Shown piece by piece: positions 25,818-34,899 of a stretch of DNA of 64,000 nucleotides. The stretch's first letter is position 1. The number at the start of each line of letters is the position of its first letter. This DNA comes from Pseudobutyrivibrio ruminis DSM 9787 (GTDB lineage Bacteria; Bacillota; Clostridia; Lachnospirales; Lachnospiraceae). The notes under the pieces were generated by a model, which worked only from the letters and a program-made list of their open reading frames with translations, searched no databases and was not told where the DNA came from. The translations under genes and the position numbers were made by a program. The stretch covers positions 186,001-250,000 of the forward strand of contig NZ_OBMR01000002.1 of NCBI RefSeq assembly GCF_900218035.1. Reading direction: 5' to 3'.

Positions 25818-27026
25818 TTAAGCATTCTTTCTGGCACTGCTTGAGCTTGTGCCACAGAGCTTATCAACTGATTTGATGATTTCCTGAATCTCAGGTAGAT
25901 AGTGCTCATGGTTAATCATGAGCCTATCTATTTCATCTCTTTCTTCTTGAACAATCCTACGATGATCATCTAATCTATCCCTAATCTTCTTTCTTCGCAT
26001 AACAAGTCTATGTCTGCATTCTGACATATCCTGTCTATCAACAAGGGCATTTACCTGATTCAGCCAGATCTTATCATCAGCAAGTCCAATCTCACCTAAA
26101 AGTCTCTCCAATTTAGAATTGTAAAACTCAAGGTCCTCATTGTTTTGAATATATCTTTGCTGGTCTCTAAGCTTATCTTGATACTGCTCCCAAACGTATT
26201 GAAGCTCGGCCGAAGTTTTGACAAAATATCTATCTTTTGAATACTCAACTGAATTGGTAACATTAACGTATTTCATTCTTTCTACGTTGAGCATGCTAAT
26301 AGCCTGATTCAAATGAACAATAGCAACTTTGTTTTCTCTGGCAATTGTATTCTGACGAACAAAAACAATAAATCCGCTAACAGCGCAGATAAATAAAACT
26401 ATAAACACCCAGATAGAAATATCTGCCTGAGCTGCATTGTACATAGCAAGCAATAAAATAAGCAGCGTCATAAACGATGCAAGAATGGCAACGGCCATCT
26501 TTCTAAAGAGTTTAATCTGCCCCTGAAGCTCTTCTCTTTCGATTTCCCATCGACTTTTTTCACCTTCAAGATAAGCAAGATTTCGCTTAAGCTTTGCCTG
26601 ATATATTTCGTCTGATGCAAATCGATTAATGATTTCAGGCATATCAGCCTCATCATCAGAAATCACTTCGTATTGTTCATCTGTAATGTTTCTCTGGATT
26701 GATCTTGCATTAACAAGATTGTTTTCCAATTCGCATATACGTGACGCAGTATTACGAAGCTCCTTTGCTTTTTCCTTTGGCAGATTCTCAATAGCCTTTA
26801 TATCATTAAGATAACGAGTAACAATGCGATACTCCATCTTTTGGCGTTCCATAGCCTTAGTGGATGCAATAATCTGCTCGCAGGAATCCAAAATATAATG
26901 TTCAAGCTTCTTTGGATCTTCCCAACTATCGATTCCTTCGATTTGGGAATAAACTCTGTTAAAAGCATCATCAATTTTAGCTGCTCTAAGTTCTTTTTTC
27001 TTTTTTCTACTTGAAAAAAATCCCAT
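25818..27026 (-). CDS. Two-pass membrane coiled-coil protein, last gene of the DUF5717 cluster
   Basis: I do not recognise a family for this 402-residue protein. A basic N terminus (FFSSRKKKKELRAAK) leads into long charged helices (about 15-175), two adjacent transmembrane helices (about 175-200 and 204-226) forming a hairpin, and long coiled-coil helices to the C terminus (about 235-390). Both ends should be cytoplasmic. The ATG follows AAGGGAGA. It is 24 nt after the TPR-like gene and ends the four-gene operon, so it may be the membrane anchor of whatever complex the cluster encodes. Confidence 0.8.
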   Translation of the reverse strand: MGFFSSRKKKKELRAAKIDDAFNRVYSQIEGIDSWEDPKKLEHYILDSCEQIIASTKAMERQKMEYRIVTRYLNDIKAIENLPKEKAKELRNTASRICELENNLVNARSIQRNITDEQYEVISDDEADMPEIINRFASDEIYQAKLKRNLAYLEGEKSRWEIEREELQGQIKLFRKMAVAILASFMTLLILLLAMYNAAQADISIWVFIVLFICAVSGFIVFVRQNTIARENKVAIVHLNQAISMLNVERMKYVNVTNSVEYSKDRYFVKTSAELQYVWEQYQDKLRDQQRYIQNNEDLEFYNSKLERLLGEIGLADDKIWLNQVNALVDRQDMSECRHRLVMRRKKIRDRLDDHRRIVQEERDEIDRLMINHEHYLPEIQEIIKSVDKLCGTSSSSARKNA

Positions 27027-27050
27027 ACATTTCTCCCTTTAGGATATTAA

Positions 27051-27881
27051 TTAAATCCTGCAGATTTTTATATATTCTTCTTTCCAATTATTGATAACAT
27101 TTTGGATTGTTTCCTTTGACACTTGAGATGACTCACCATAAAGCAAATCATTTATAGCGCTATCAAAACCAACAATATCTTCTTTTATTGTGGACCTGGA
27201 AACAATCTGCAAAACTTCCTCTACATCACTTCTAGGAACCTGATATTTGGAAACATATTCCTCAAATCCAAGCTTATCCTTGCCACAGCGAGCTGCGTAT
27301 AAAAGGCAATAAAGTGTCTGCTTCTTTTGATTGCGTTTGTATCCCTCATCAAAACATTTGCTGGCCTCATCAAAAAAGAAAAGCTTTGCAAAAGCACATC
27401 CTAAATTGTGATAAACATCTCCTTCAACGGTGCGAGGCATTGTCTTTGCAACATCCTCAGCAAGTAGAGTCTCGTATTCATAGATGGCATCTACAAGCTT
27501 GTTGCCAAGCATTAGTCTATCAGCTCTAAGCTTACGTCTTTCGGCCTCCGATTTGTTTTCAAAGGTTGAAATAATCGAAAGGGCATCCTTAATCTCTTTG
27601 TTGGAAGCGTATCCATTGGCACTTAAAATATGACCTACAAAAATATGTAACGGCGAATTGTTTTGCACCATTGACTGAAGCTCGCTAGCAAGCTTAGGAA
27701 ACTTAAGCTCTCTTCCAATCCAATTACAAAGTTCCGTGTTCATCAGCTTAGTAGAAAGCAAATAAACATTATTTAGCATGTAATAGCTAAGTTCCTCAAG
27801 TGAATATACATTTAAAGACACTTCTTCTATGTAATAAGGTGTAGCTGCTATTGAATTTTTGCAATAAATCAATGTACTCAT
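27051..27881 (-). CDS. TPR-like protein in the DUF5717 cluster
   Basis: A 276-residue soluble, mostly helical protein of unknown function. A stretch at about 150-185 (GDVYHNLGCAFAKLFFFDEA then SKCFDEGYKRN) has the spacing of a tetratricopeptide repeat, and the preceding region may hold one more. It contains four scattered cysteines in no metal motif. The gene lies 7 nt after the Hsp70-like DUF5716 gene and 24 nt before the membrane coiled-coil gene, which points to a joint function. It could act as an adaptor between the two. Confidence 0.75.
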   Translation of the reverse strand: MSTLIYCKNSIAATPYYIEEVSLNVYSLEELSYYMLNNVYLLSTKLMNTELCNWIGRELKFPKLASELQSMVQNNSPLHIFVGHILSANGYASNKEIKDALSIISTFENKSEAERRKLRADRLMLGNKLVDAIYEYETLLAEDVAKTMPRTVEGDVYHNLGCAFAKLFFFDEASKCFDEGYKRNQKKQTLYCLLYAARCGKDKLGFEEYVSKYQVPRSDVEEVLQIVSRSTIKEDIVGFDSAINDLLYGESSQVSKETIQNVINNWKEEYIKICRI

Positions 27882-27888
27882 AAACTAC

Positions 27889-29124
27889 CTACTTAATTGA
27901 AATAGTGTGTTCCCAGCTTTTGCCAGAGGATGGAGAAATTTCTCCGAATCCTAAATCCGTAATTACGATAGATACAGCCACATCAGAAATAGGACTTGCT
28001 TCTATTCGAAGACGAGTAGTTCTGTTTTCTCTTTTTGGCATATCTGTTAATTCAAGAACCTCTGTGTGAGCTTCCCTTGATTCTGGCCTTTGAATATAGA
28101 ATTCAAGCTCTGGCTCACCATCCAGAATTACTTCACACTCTCCCTTTGCATCGTACCAGCTTTGGCCAGCATCGATAAGGGTGAAAAATTTCATAACATT
28201 ATTTTCTAAAATTTTTATTGAAAGATTAAGCTTTAAATCGTTGTCGCCAATGTAAATGAAAGGCCAGTCGCGTTTGCCATCCTTGGTGTAGCCTGCATAA
28301 CATGCGCCCTTTGAATAAAGGTTCTTTCCCATGAATACCTTACGGCCCTTGCAAAGTCTAGCAAGGCTGACCTTCATCCACTCGCCATCAAAGCCGTCAC
28401 CAACAAGATAAACTGATGAAAACAACGTACTTCCAAAAGTATCTGCTATTATCTCATCAAACTTTTCATCTCGATTGTCGGTAATATCTCCATGATTGAC
28501 TACATCAAGTGTAATCATCTGAGGACGAGTGCTTTGATTACGATTCAACACACACGAAATCATGTTTGAACCGCTGTAATCAAAAAGGGCTACGCTATAT
28601 AAAAACAACTCCGGCCTCTGTGATAATGCATAAAAGTAAAAGCATTCGTTGCGGTCAATAAGCATAAGCCTATTGGAATCTATGGATAATCTGGAGATGA
28701 TATAATTCATCAATTCCATGACCTCAAGATTTACCTGGTCTACGCAAACAACAAGCTTTTCTATATCCCCCATGGCAGCCATAGGACCTGGAATAGCAAA
28801 AAGCTTATTAAAATATATAACCATAAGCTCTCTGGCCTGAAAGCTTTCTCCATCAACAAAAACTTCCTCATTCTTGAGAGCCAAAATATATAAATCGTCT
28901 ACAAGCATAGCCTCCTTTGTGCGGCTTTTGCTAATAGCATCATCGCCAAAAAACCATTGTCCCATACCGTATCGCTTAGCAAGTACTGTAGGGATGGAAT
29001 AATTTTCCTCACCAAGAATCGTGCTGACTGTAGCCGGCTCATCCATATTTGATTTATAAATACTAAGAACTGTGCTTCTGGCACTAATATCTATGCCAAG
29101 ATAAGCCCCCTCAGAATTTCCCAT
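27889..29124 (-). CDS. DUF5716-type Hsp70/actin-fold ATPase-like protein
   Basis: A 411-residue protein that I match from memory to Lachnospiraceae family DUF5716. It shows the Hsp70/actin nucleotide-binding plan: phosphate-1 loop LGIDISARSTVLSIY (9-23), phosphate-2 loop ALFDYSGSNMI (179-189), adenosine motif VYLVGDGFDG (238-247) and the following helix NLYSKGACYAGY (269-280). Residues 290-410 are beta-rich and resemble the substrate-binding half of Hsp70-like proteins. The retained motifs suggest it binds ATP; this is untested. The ATG follows AGAGGA. It lies between the DUF5717 gene and the TPR-like gene. Confidence 0.82.
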   Translation of the reverse strand: MGNSEGAYLGIDISARSTVLSIYKSNMDEPATVSTILGEENYSIPTVLAKRYGMGQWFFGDDAISKSRTKEAMLVDDLYILALKNEEVFVDGESFQARELMVIYFNKLFAIPGPMAAMGDIEKLVVCVDQVNLEVMELMNYIISRLSIDSNRLMLIDRNECFYFYALSQRPELFLYSVALFDYSGSNMISCVLNRNQSTRPQMITLDVVNHGDITDNRDEKFDEIIADTFGSTLFSSVYLVGDGFDGEWMKVSLARLCKGRKVFMGKNLYSKGACYAGYTKDGKRDWPFIYIGDNDLKLNLSIKILENNVMKFFTLIDAGQSWYDAKGECEVILDGEPELEFYIQRPESREAHTEVLELTDMPKRENRTTRLRIEASPISDVAVSIVITDLGFGEISPSSGKSWEHTISIK

Positions 29125-29142
29125 ATAAATCCTCTTTCACCA

Positions 29143-32100
29143 TTAAATAATAGTAAATAAATCTCTTGTAACAGCATCCAAACCCTGATAAGTCTTAAGG
29201 TCAGCAGCAAGCTCTCCTGCTTCCTCATATAGGTTGTGCCGGCTGATACTATTCATTAGAGCGAATCGTCCATTCTTAACATCAGGCTCTTCACTCATAA
29301 CTATTGTGTCGCTCTTTAAAGGATTTTCTGAAAGCTCATCACAATAAATTTCGTATCTAAGCTCGTCACCATAAAACAGGATAAACTGCTTTACGTACAA
29401 TCCGTCGTACATTTCAATCATATCCTCCTCAAGAGGCTCCTGACCGTTGATAGAGTATGTGATAACGACAGATTTTCTTTTATCAGTAGCAATTTCTATG
29501 AAATGCTTGTCATACAAGTGATATTTAATTTTTAGTTTCTCATTGCAATTAACAAAGAATCCAAAATACTGGTTACGCAAAATAGCATCTGCCAAAAGCA
29601 TATCCAGCATGCTCATATCATCTTCATCCAGGTCTTTCTGTAGACAAAGATACTTAAGAAGAGCTATTCGCATACTTTCGTTAACTGTAAGGCCCTTTTT
29701 ATATCTATTGTAAATATGTGAGAAAATCTCTCCTGGCACTTCCTGGTGCTCAGACAAATAACTATGTGCTTCGTATGTAAGGAAAGCCTCGACAATCATT
29801 TTGTTGTTCTTTCTAGCAACATATGAATCAAAAACTTCCATTATGCCATCGCAAAGGAAATCCCTATACAGAACCTGTGTAAGAATTCTTTCAGAGAATT
29901 CCACAACATCTTCACCACGCTCATAAGCGTTGTTGTAAATCAGCATCATGACGTCTGTTGGGCCAACATAGAATTTGATGAGATACTTAATCATATCTCC
30001 ATGTACAAATCCCTTTTGTAACAAATGAGCAGTCATCAGGATAAGGAAATCATCTGTTTTTTCAGAATCCTGATTTATCATAAACTGACACAGCTTTGTG
30101 GCAACCTCCGGCCTTAGCTGAGAACCGTTTGTGTGCTGAAGCATGTAGTAGGCTTCCTCGTATTTGCTACGGCTAACAAATACTTCAAGAACATCGGCAA
30201 TCACCTCTGCTCTAAGAGATTTCAGATCTGCCTCATGCATAAAATGACGCTCTATCAAAGCATCCTCTTCGTTTTTACGAAGTACCTTGATAATCTTTGG
30301 ATACATGCTACGCAAATAATCCAAAGAAATCTGCTTAGAATCCAGTAACATTTTGATGCTTTCTGAATCTTCCAGATTGTTTAAATCCATAAGAACGAAA
30401 GCCATGCTCTGTGGCGCCAATTCCTTAAGGGTATTGAAATATGCAGTAGCATCTATAACGTCTTCCTTAAAGTATGCTTCATCATCTACAAACAGATAAC
30501 CATCATTATCCTCAAGGAAGAAAACACCTTCGCTGCCTATGTAGTTAACATAAGCTTTATGATCTGAAACATTAGCAATCACAGGTGTTTTGAACTCATC
30601 CTGATATAAGAAAATTCTACGTATATCCGGATTGATAACGGCCAGCTTCTTTTTGAATGCCAGCTCTGAAACAAGCTTTGCAACCTCTTTGTCAAAAATA
30701 CCAAGCTCCATGAGACGCTGATAACATACAGCAAGATTGTCATCCAAACGACCAAGCTTCAGCTGCTCAAGTGCAAAGGTTTCTATAGCTGATTCATAAT
30801 GATCATAGGTATCACTGTCTTCTGCCCTGTGCAAAATAATATTGGCATAAAGAAGCGCTTTCTTTTCATAAGAAAGATCGTTGTTGTATTTAAAGAACAT
30901 TGTAAGAAGCTGTGGGAACCTATCTACAGAATAGGTAGGCATAGCTTCCATGTATGCCTCAAAAATTCCTGATACATGCAAGTTTGCTTCGATGGCCATT
31001 TTAAACCACTTGAAGAATTTTTCTTCGATGTAGTTTGCCTTTAAAAGATAGGTAACAATGGCTAGCAAAAACTGTAAATCAGGATAGATTTCATAGCAGG
31101 CTTCGATAATAGGAAGCGCTTTAGGATTGTAGGTCCTCTCAGATTCAATAACATGAATCATCTGAATGGCAATATCTTTAGAAATTGCATTTTTCTTTCT
31201 CGCCCAATTAAGGACTTTGATTGTAAGTTCATCGAAGGATGATATTAAATATGGATCCTGGACAAAAATATAGTAAGCCTCAATGTAAAGAAGAGGCGAA
31301 TCAAATCCTCTTGATACCCAGTCTGAAATATCCCTGAGCTTAGCAGTAGGATTCTTTATGTATTCCTTTCTCAGGAACATCAAAAACCAGAAAAGCCTAA
31401 CATCATCAGAATGCTCAAGATAAATAGACTCTATGTTGCCAGTAAGCCTATCTACGTATGATTCTTCCCTTTCGATGAGGGTGCAAATATACAGAAGAAA
31501 AGCCCACTGTGTGCTGCTTTTATCTTCGATAGTTCGCTTCAAATCTTGAATAATCCAAAGAGCTTCTTGCTTTTGGTTGTTTGTAACATAAACCAACGCT
31601 CTCATCAAAAGAGTAAAATTGTCTTCTTCATCCTCTTCTGAAATGGAATCTAATACAGAAAGTGTCTCCTGACACCACTGGCCTGTAGTGATTTTGCGAA
31701 GTCTAAAGTCTTCGTAGAGACGACATGCCTTAAGAATCTGCATATCCTTCTTATGCTTTTCAGAATCTAAAGTGGCATCCTCTTTTAAAGATGATGCGAT
31801 AATAGTGATTTCCTTATGAATGCCTCTGTAATCAAATGAAATCTTTGCATAATTAAGACCTTCGTGCATTCTATCTTTGTGAATGTAATAATTCATATTG
31901 AAGATAGAGCCAAGGAAAAAGTCAGATGTAATATGTTCTTTTTCAACTGACACAAAATCAGCATCGCATGAAACTTTTACATCGATGTAGCCCCATGTAG
32001 AACGAACAATTTCTATTTCACCACGAATGTTTTCATTAACCTCGTAGTATTTGTCACATCTCTCCTGCACATCAAAGGACATCTTTGGCTTTAGTCCTGT

Positions 32101-32649
32101 AGAAACAAGGAATTCGTCTACATTAACAGCAGCAATCGGAGCTGCTTTGAAGCCACGATATAATAATCTGGTGCGTTTATCTAAATCAGAAATGAACTCA
32201 GCGAATCGGTCTGAATAGAACACAGAAACAGCTTCACTGAAATGATTTTGAGCAAGCTCTGCAAAAGCCTTTAAATCATGAATTTCCCCAACAGAAGTGA
32301 TTAAAGGTCGAGTAGCGTATGTAATGGTAAAAGGAATGTGCTTTTCAATTCCTACCGCTACAATAATGAACTCACCTGAAAGAGCCTCTCCTGATTTGTA
32401 ATTGAAATCGTCCACTTTATATTCGATACGAACGTTTTCCTTGTCAAACCAAGGGTCGCTAAGTTGCACGTATGGATTTGTACAATAGACTACGCCCCTG
32501 ATTTTAACATTGTTAAGACTCTTAAAGAAGAAACTGCCAGTAAATGTATCGCCCACATAGCATGTCTCTTCTATCTGTTCTCTTTCGAATTCTATATTTG
32601 GTTTTAAGTCATCGAATTTATCCTCTGATATTCGATAGATTCTTTTTCT
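29143..32649 (-). CDS. DUF5717-type giant alpha-solenoid protein (TTG start at 32652)
   Basis: An 1169-residue cytoplasmic protein that I match from memory to Lachnospiraceae family DUF5717. Residues about 1-310 are beta-rich, with two similar domains (KSLNNVKIRGVVYCTNPYVQ and later YIDVKVSCDADFV). Residues about 320-900 form a long run of helical hairpins of TPR/HAT type (WALLL-, WFLMFL- and YEEAYYML-like helices). The C-terminal part contains a small beta domain (about 1070-1140) near NGQEPLEEDMIEMYDG. The start is probably TTG, with GAGGA 9 nt upstream, since no in-frame ATG precedes the homologous N terminus; the coding region including that codon is 29143-32652. First gene of the cluster, behind the promoter at 32718-32745. 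Confidence 0.82.
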   Translation of the reverse strand, partial: RKRIYRISEDKFDDLKPNIEFEREQIEETCYVGDTFTGSFFFKSLNNVKIRGVVYCTNPYVQLSDPWFDKENVRIEYKVDDFNYKSGEALSGEFIIVAVGIEKHIPFTITYATRPLITSVGEIHDLKAFAELAQNHFSEAVSVFYSDRFAEFISDLDKRTRLLYRGFKAAPIAAVNVDEFLVSTGLKPKMSFDVQERCDKYYEVNENIRGEIEIVRSTWGYIDVKVSCDADFVSVEKEHITSDFFLGSIFNMNYYIHKDRMHEGLNYAKISFDYRGIHKEITIIASSLKEDATLDSEKHKKDMQILKACRLYEDFRLRKITTGQWCQETLSVLDSISEEDEEDNFTLLMRALVYVTNNQKQEALWIIQDLKRTIEDKSSTQWAFLLYICTLIEREESYVDRLTGNIESIYLEHSDDVRLFWFLMFLRKEYIKNPTAKLRDISDWVSRGFDSPLLYIEAYYIFVQDPYLISSFDELTIKVLNWARKKNAISKDIAIQMIHVIESERTYNPKALPIIEACYEIYPDLQFLLAIVTYLLKANYIEEKFFKWFKMAIEANLHVSGIFEAYMEAMPTYSVDRFPQLLTMFFKYNNDLSYEKKALLYANIILHRAEDSDTYDHYESAIETFALEQLKLGRLDDNLAVCYQRLMELGIFDKEVAKLVSELAFKKKLAVINPDIRRIFLYQDEFKTPVIANVSDHKAYVNYIGSEGVFFLEDNDGYLFVDDEAYFKEDVIDATAYFNTLKELAPQSMAFVLMDLNNLEDSESIKMLLDSKQISLDYLRSMYPKIIKVLRKNEEDALIERHFMHEADLKSLRAEVIADVLEVFVSRSKYEEAYYMLQHTNGSQLRPEVATKLCQFMINQDSEKTDDFLILMTAHLLQKGFVHGDMIKYLIKFYVGPTDVMMLIYNNAYERGEDVVEFSERILTQVLYRDFLCDGIMEVFDSYVARKNNKMIVEAFLTYEAHSYLSEHQEVPGEIFSHIYNRYKKGLTVNESMRIALLKYLCLQKDLDEDDMSMLDMLLADAILRNQYFGFFVNCNEKLKIKYHLYDKHFIEIATDKRKSVVITYSINGQEPLEEDMIEMYDGLYVKQFILFYGDELRYEIYCDELSENPLKSDTIVMSEEPDVKNGRFALMNSISRHNLYEEAGELAADLKTYQGLDAVTRDLFTII

Positions 32650-32674
32650 CAAAACATTCTTCCTCTACATTCCA

Positions 32675-32701
32675 AGGATTAGGTATACACCCACTAATCC
32701 T
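32675..32701 (-). repeat. Inverted repeat in the DUF5717 leader
   Basis: The 8-bp arms AGGATTAG and CTAATCCT (32675-32682 with 32694-32701) are separated by 11 nt in the untranslated leader of the DUF5717 operon. They could form an RNA hairpin or bind a regulator. No T run follows. Confidence 0.6.
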
Positions 32702-32717
32702 AGCATATTCTTTTCAA

Positions 32718-32745
32718 ATTATAGCACAACATGTTGTGTTTTCAA
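32718..32745 (-). promoter_or_regulatory. Strong promoter of the DUF5717 operon with palindromic spacer
   Basis: The minus strand has TTGAAA, 16 nt, TATAAT with the extended TG. The spacer consists almost entirely of the perfect 14-bp palindrome CACAACATGTTGTG (32725-32738), the position expected for a repressor operator. Confidence 0.85.
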
Positions 32746-32815
32746 ACGAAATAGAAACAAAAAGATGGATATTTGTTAAACGTGGTGCTACTATATAAAA
32801 AACGAGGTGATAGGC

Positions 32816-33904
32816 ATGATTAAACACAAAGACCACTTCCATGGAAGTGATTTAGAAAAAATTGAACAAATCTACGGAATAAAAAAAGAAAACATCATTA
32901 GCTTCTCTGCTAATGTTAATCCACTTGGGATTTCTCCTAAATTAAGAGAAGGAATCAAGGAGCAAATCGATTGCATTACAACATACCCTGACAGAGATTA
33001 TGTACAGCTTCGTCAGTGCATTGCAAACTACTGCTCTACAGAGGTTGAAAACATAATTGTAGGAAATGGTTCAACAGAGCTGATTTCCCTTTTCATCCAG
33101 ATTCAGCAGCCTAAAAAGGCTCTTATTTTGGGACCAACATACTCAGAATACGAACGCGAAATCGCTTTATGCGGAGGCAAGACTATCTACTATCCTCTTC
33201 GTGAAGAAAATGATTTCGTACTTGATCCAGCTCATTTTATAAGCAAGCTATCAGAAGATATCGATATGCTTATTATTTGCAATCCAAACAACCCTACAGG
33301 TACTGCAATTAACGTCCATGACATGCGTCTTATTCTTGATGCCTGCAAGGAAAGCGATATTTTTGTAATGGTAGATGAAACATACGTGGAATTCGCAGAA
33401 AATGTAAAAGAAATATCTGCAGTCAGCCTTACCAGAACCTATACAAACATCGCAATACTGAGAGGAACTTCCAAGTTCTTTGCAGCCCCTGGTCTTCGAT
33501 TAGGCTATGCTATTTGTTCTAATTCTGATTTAATGCAGATTATGAACCAGCGTAAAGATCCATGGTCAATTAATTCAATCGCCGTAATAGCCGGCACTCT
33601 AATGTTTACTGATGAGGATTACATTCAAGAAACAAGAGATTTAATAAAATCAGAAAGAGACCGCTTGTTCAAGCTTTTTGATGAAAGTAGCCGTTTCAAG
33701 CCATATAAGCCACAGGGCAATTTTATGCTCTTAAAAATATTAGAAGACGGCATTACAAGTGGGGATTTATTTGACAGATGTATTCGTCAGGGTCTCATGA
33801 TCAGAGATTGTTCCACATTCCCTTATCTTGGCGAAAAATACATTAGAATTTGCTTTATGAATCCAGAAGATAATACAAAATTGGCTAGCCTTTTATTGGG
33901 CTAG
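32816..33904 (+). CDS. PLP-dependent class I/II aminotransferase (CobD/HisC-like)
   Basis: A 362-residue fold-type I PLP enzyme. The N-terminal HGSDLEKIEQIYGI followed by FSANVNPLGIS is typical of threonine-phosphate decarboxylase (CobD) and its histidinol-phosphate aminotransferase relatives. Also seen are ICNPNNPTGT, MVDETYVEF and the PLP lysine in RGTSKFFAAPGLRLGY. No cobalamin genes lie nearby and hisH/hisF are 16 kb away, so the substrate is open. The ATG at 32816 has GAGG 8 nt upstream; an in-frame GTG at 32807 is less likely. The 3' end overlaps the convergent GH25 gene by 12 bp. Confidence 0.85.
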   Translation: MIKHKDHFHGSDLEKIEQIYGIKKENIISFSANVNPLGISPKLREGIKEQIDCITTYPDRDYVQLRQCIANYCSTEVENIIVGNGSTELISLFIQIQQPKKALILGPTYSEYEREIALCGGKTIYYPLREENDFVLDPAHFISKLSEDIDMLIICNPNNPTGTAINVHDMRLILDACKESDIFVMVDETYVEFAENVKEISAVSLTRTYTNIAILRGTSKFFAAPGLRLGYAICSNSDLMQIMNQRKDPWSINSIAVIAGTLMFTDEDYIQETRDLIKSERDRLFKLFDESSRFKPYKPQGNFMLLKILEDGITSGDLFDRCIRQGLMIRDCSTFPYLGEKYIRICFMNPEDNTKLASLLLG

Positions 33905-33908
33905 CCAA
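33881..33908. terminator. Terminator hairpin embedded in overlapping convergent gene ends
   Basis: A perfect 10-bp stem (TTGGCTAGCC / GGCTAGCCAA, 33881-33890 with 33899-33908) with an 8-nt loop covers the stop codons of the aminotransferase and GH25 genes. On the minus strand a T-rich stretch follows, so it should at least end the GH25 transcript. Confidence 0.75.
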
Positions 33909-34897
33909 ATATCTAAATCGACATTTCCATTTATTCCATTTACACTACCAGTTTCAGAGTACTGCCATATGTCAAACTCATATGGCCAGTAAAACTCTTT
34001 GTTATAACCAGCAAACCATTTCTTGTAATCAGTAAGCTGAGTAAAATCTAGAAGCATCGCTCCCATTTCAGTATTATGATAAATCATAGAATCATATCCT
34101 GCATTCTGGACAGCCTCTAAAAATGTAATCGTAAGTGCTGTTCTATCTTCTACTGTAAGGCTATTTGTTCTAGCCTCGCTATCGCTTACCTTTTCAACGT
34201 CAAATACAATTGGAAGCTGAAGTGTATATCCATCTAAAAGATTAAGTACAGTGGATGCCTCTTCTAAAACCTCAGCCTGTGAAATCGCCTGTGAAAATAC
34301 ATAAACGCCAACATCAAGTCCTGCTGCTTGAGCTCCTTCGATGTTTTCGATACATTTCTCATCTACGACGATTTTGCCTGTGCCATATCCTCTGTAAACA
34401 GCTCTGACAAATACAAACTCAACTCCATCGGCAGCAACTGCCTCCCAATCGATATCACCCTGATGAGAAGAAACATCTATTCCTTTTCTAGAAACAACCT
34501 GTCCGTCCACTACATATGAATAAATGCCATTTTCATCCTCTTGAAGATTATTGATATCAAAAGAATTCTTAGGAAGCGAATCATTAACTGGAACAAAATT
34601 ATATTTGGAATTTGCTGCAACAACAATATATTCTGGGTAAAGAGACTTCAAAACCGAAATGATTGTGTTCCCCTCTTCTAATGATTCTTTGATAGAATCA
34701 AGAACACTTTTCTGGCCCTCAGCCTTTGCCTCATCTACAAGCTCCTCAACCTGCTCACTAGAGTAAGTTTCCCCTTCCTGAACCTGTATTCTGCTATGTG
34801 TATCAGCAACTATGTAAATAATGCCGACTGCAATTAAAGTAAAAAATATTGATAATGTAGATACCAATATATATCTAAGCGCTCTTTTCATAACCAT
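33893..34897 (-). CDS. Membrane-anchored GH25 lysozyme-like muramidase
   Basis: Probably cleaves the glycan strands of peptidoglycan outside the cell. The 334-residue protein has an N-terminal transmembrane anchor (residues 8-31), a coiled linker (about 45-85) and a C-terminal glycoside hydrolase 25 domain (138-334). Acidic active-site residues are Asp141 in RKGIDVSSHQGDIDW and the Asp/Glu pair in LPIVFDVEKV (Asp233, Glu235), with a final DIWQYSETGSVNGINGNVDL. The ATG sits 2 nt after the upstream GNAT stop (TAATAATGG) and lacks its own strong ribosome site, implying coupling. Confidence 0.92.
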   Translation of the reverse strand: MVMKRALRYILVSTLSIFFTLIAVGIIYIVADTHSRIQVQEGETYSSEQVEELVDEAKAEGQKSVLDSIKESLEEGNTIISVLKSLYPEYIVVAANSKYNFVPVNDSLPKNSFDINNLQEDENGIYSYVVDGQVVSRKGIDVSSHQGDIDWEAVAADGVEFVFVRAVYRGYGTGKIVVDEKCIENIEGAQAAGLDVGVYVFSQAISQAEVLEEASTVLNLLDGYTLQLPIVFDVEKVSDSEARTNSLTVEDRTALTITFLEAVQNAGYDSMIYHNTEMGAMLLDFTQLTDYKKWFAGYNKEFYWPYEFDIWQYSETGSVNGINGNVDLDIWLAQ

Positions 34898-34899
34898 TA

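Noticed and set aside
32658-32745. Riboswitch or T-box leader upstream of the DUF5717 or aminotransferase genes
   Set aside because: The only structures are a short inverted repeat and a promoter palindrome; there is no T-box sequence or multi-helix aptamer.
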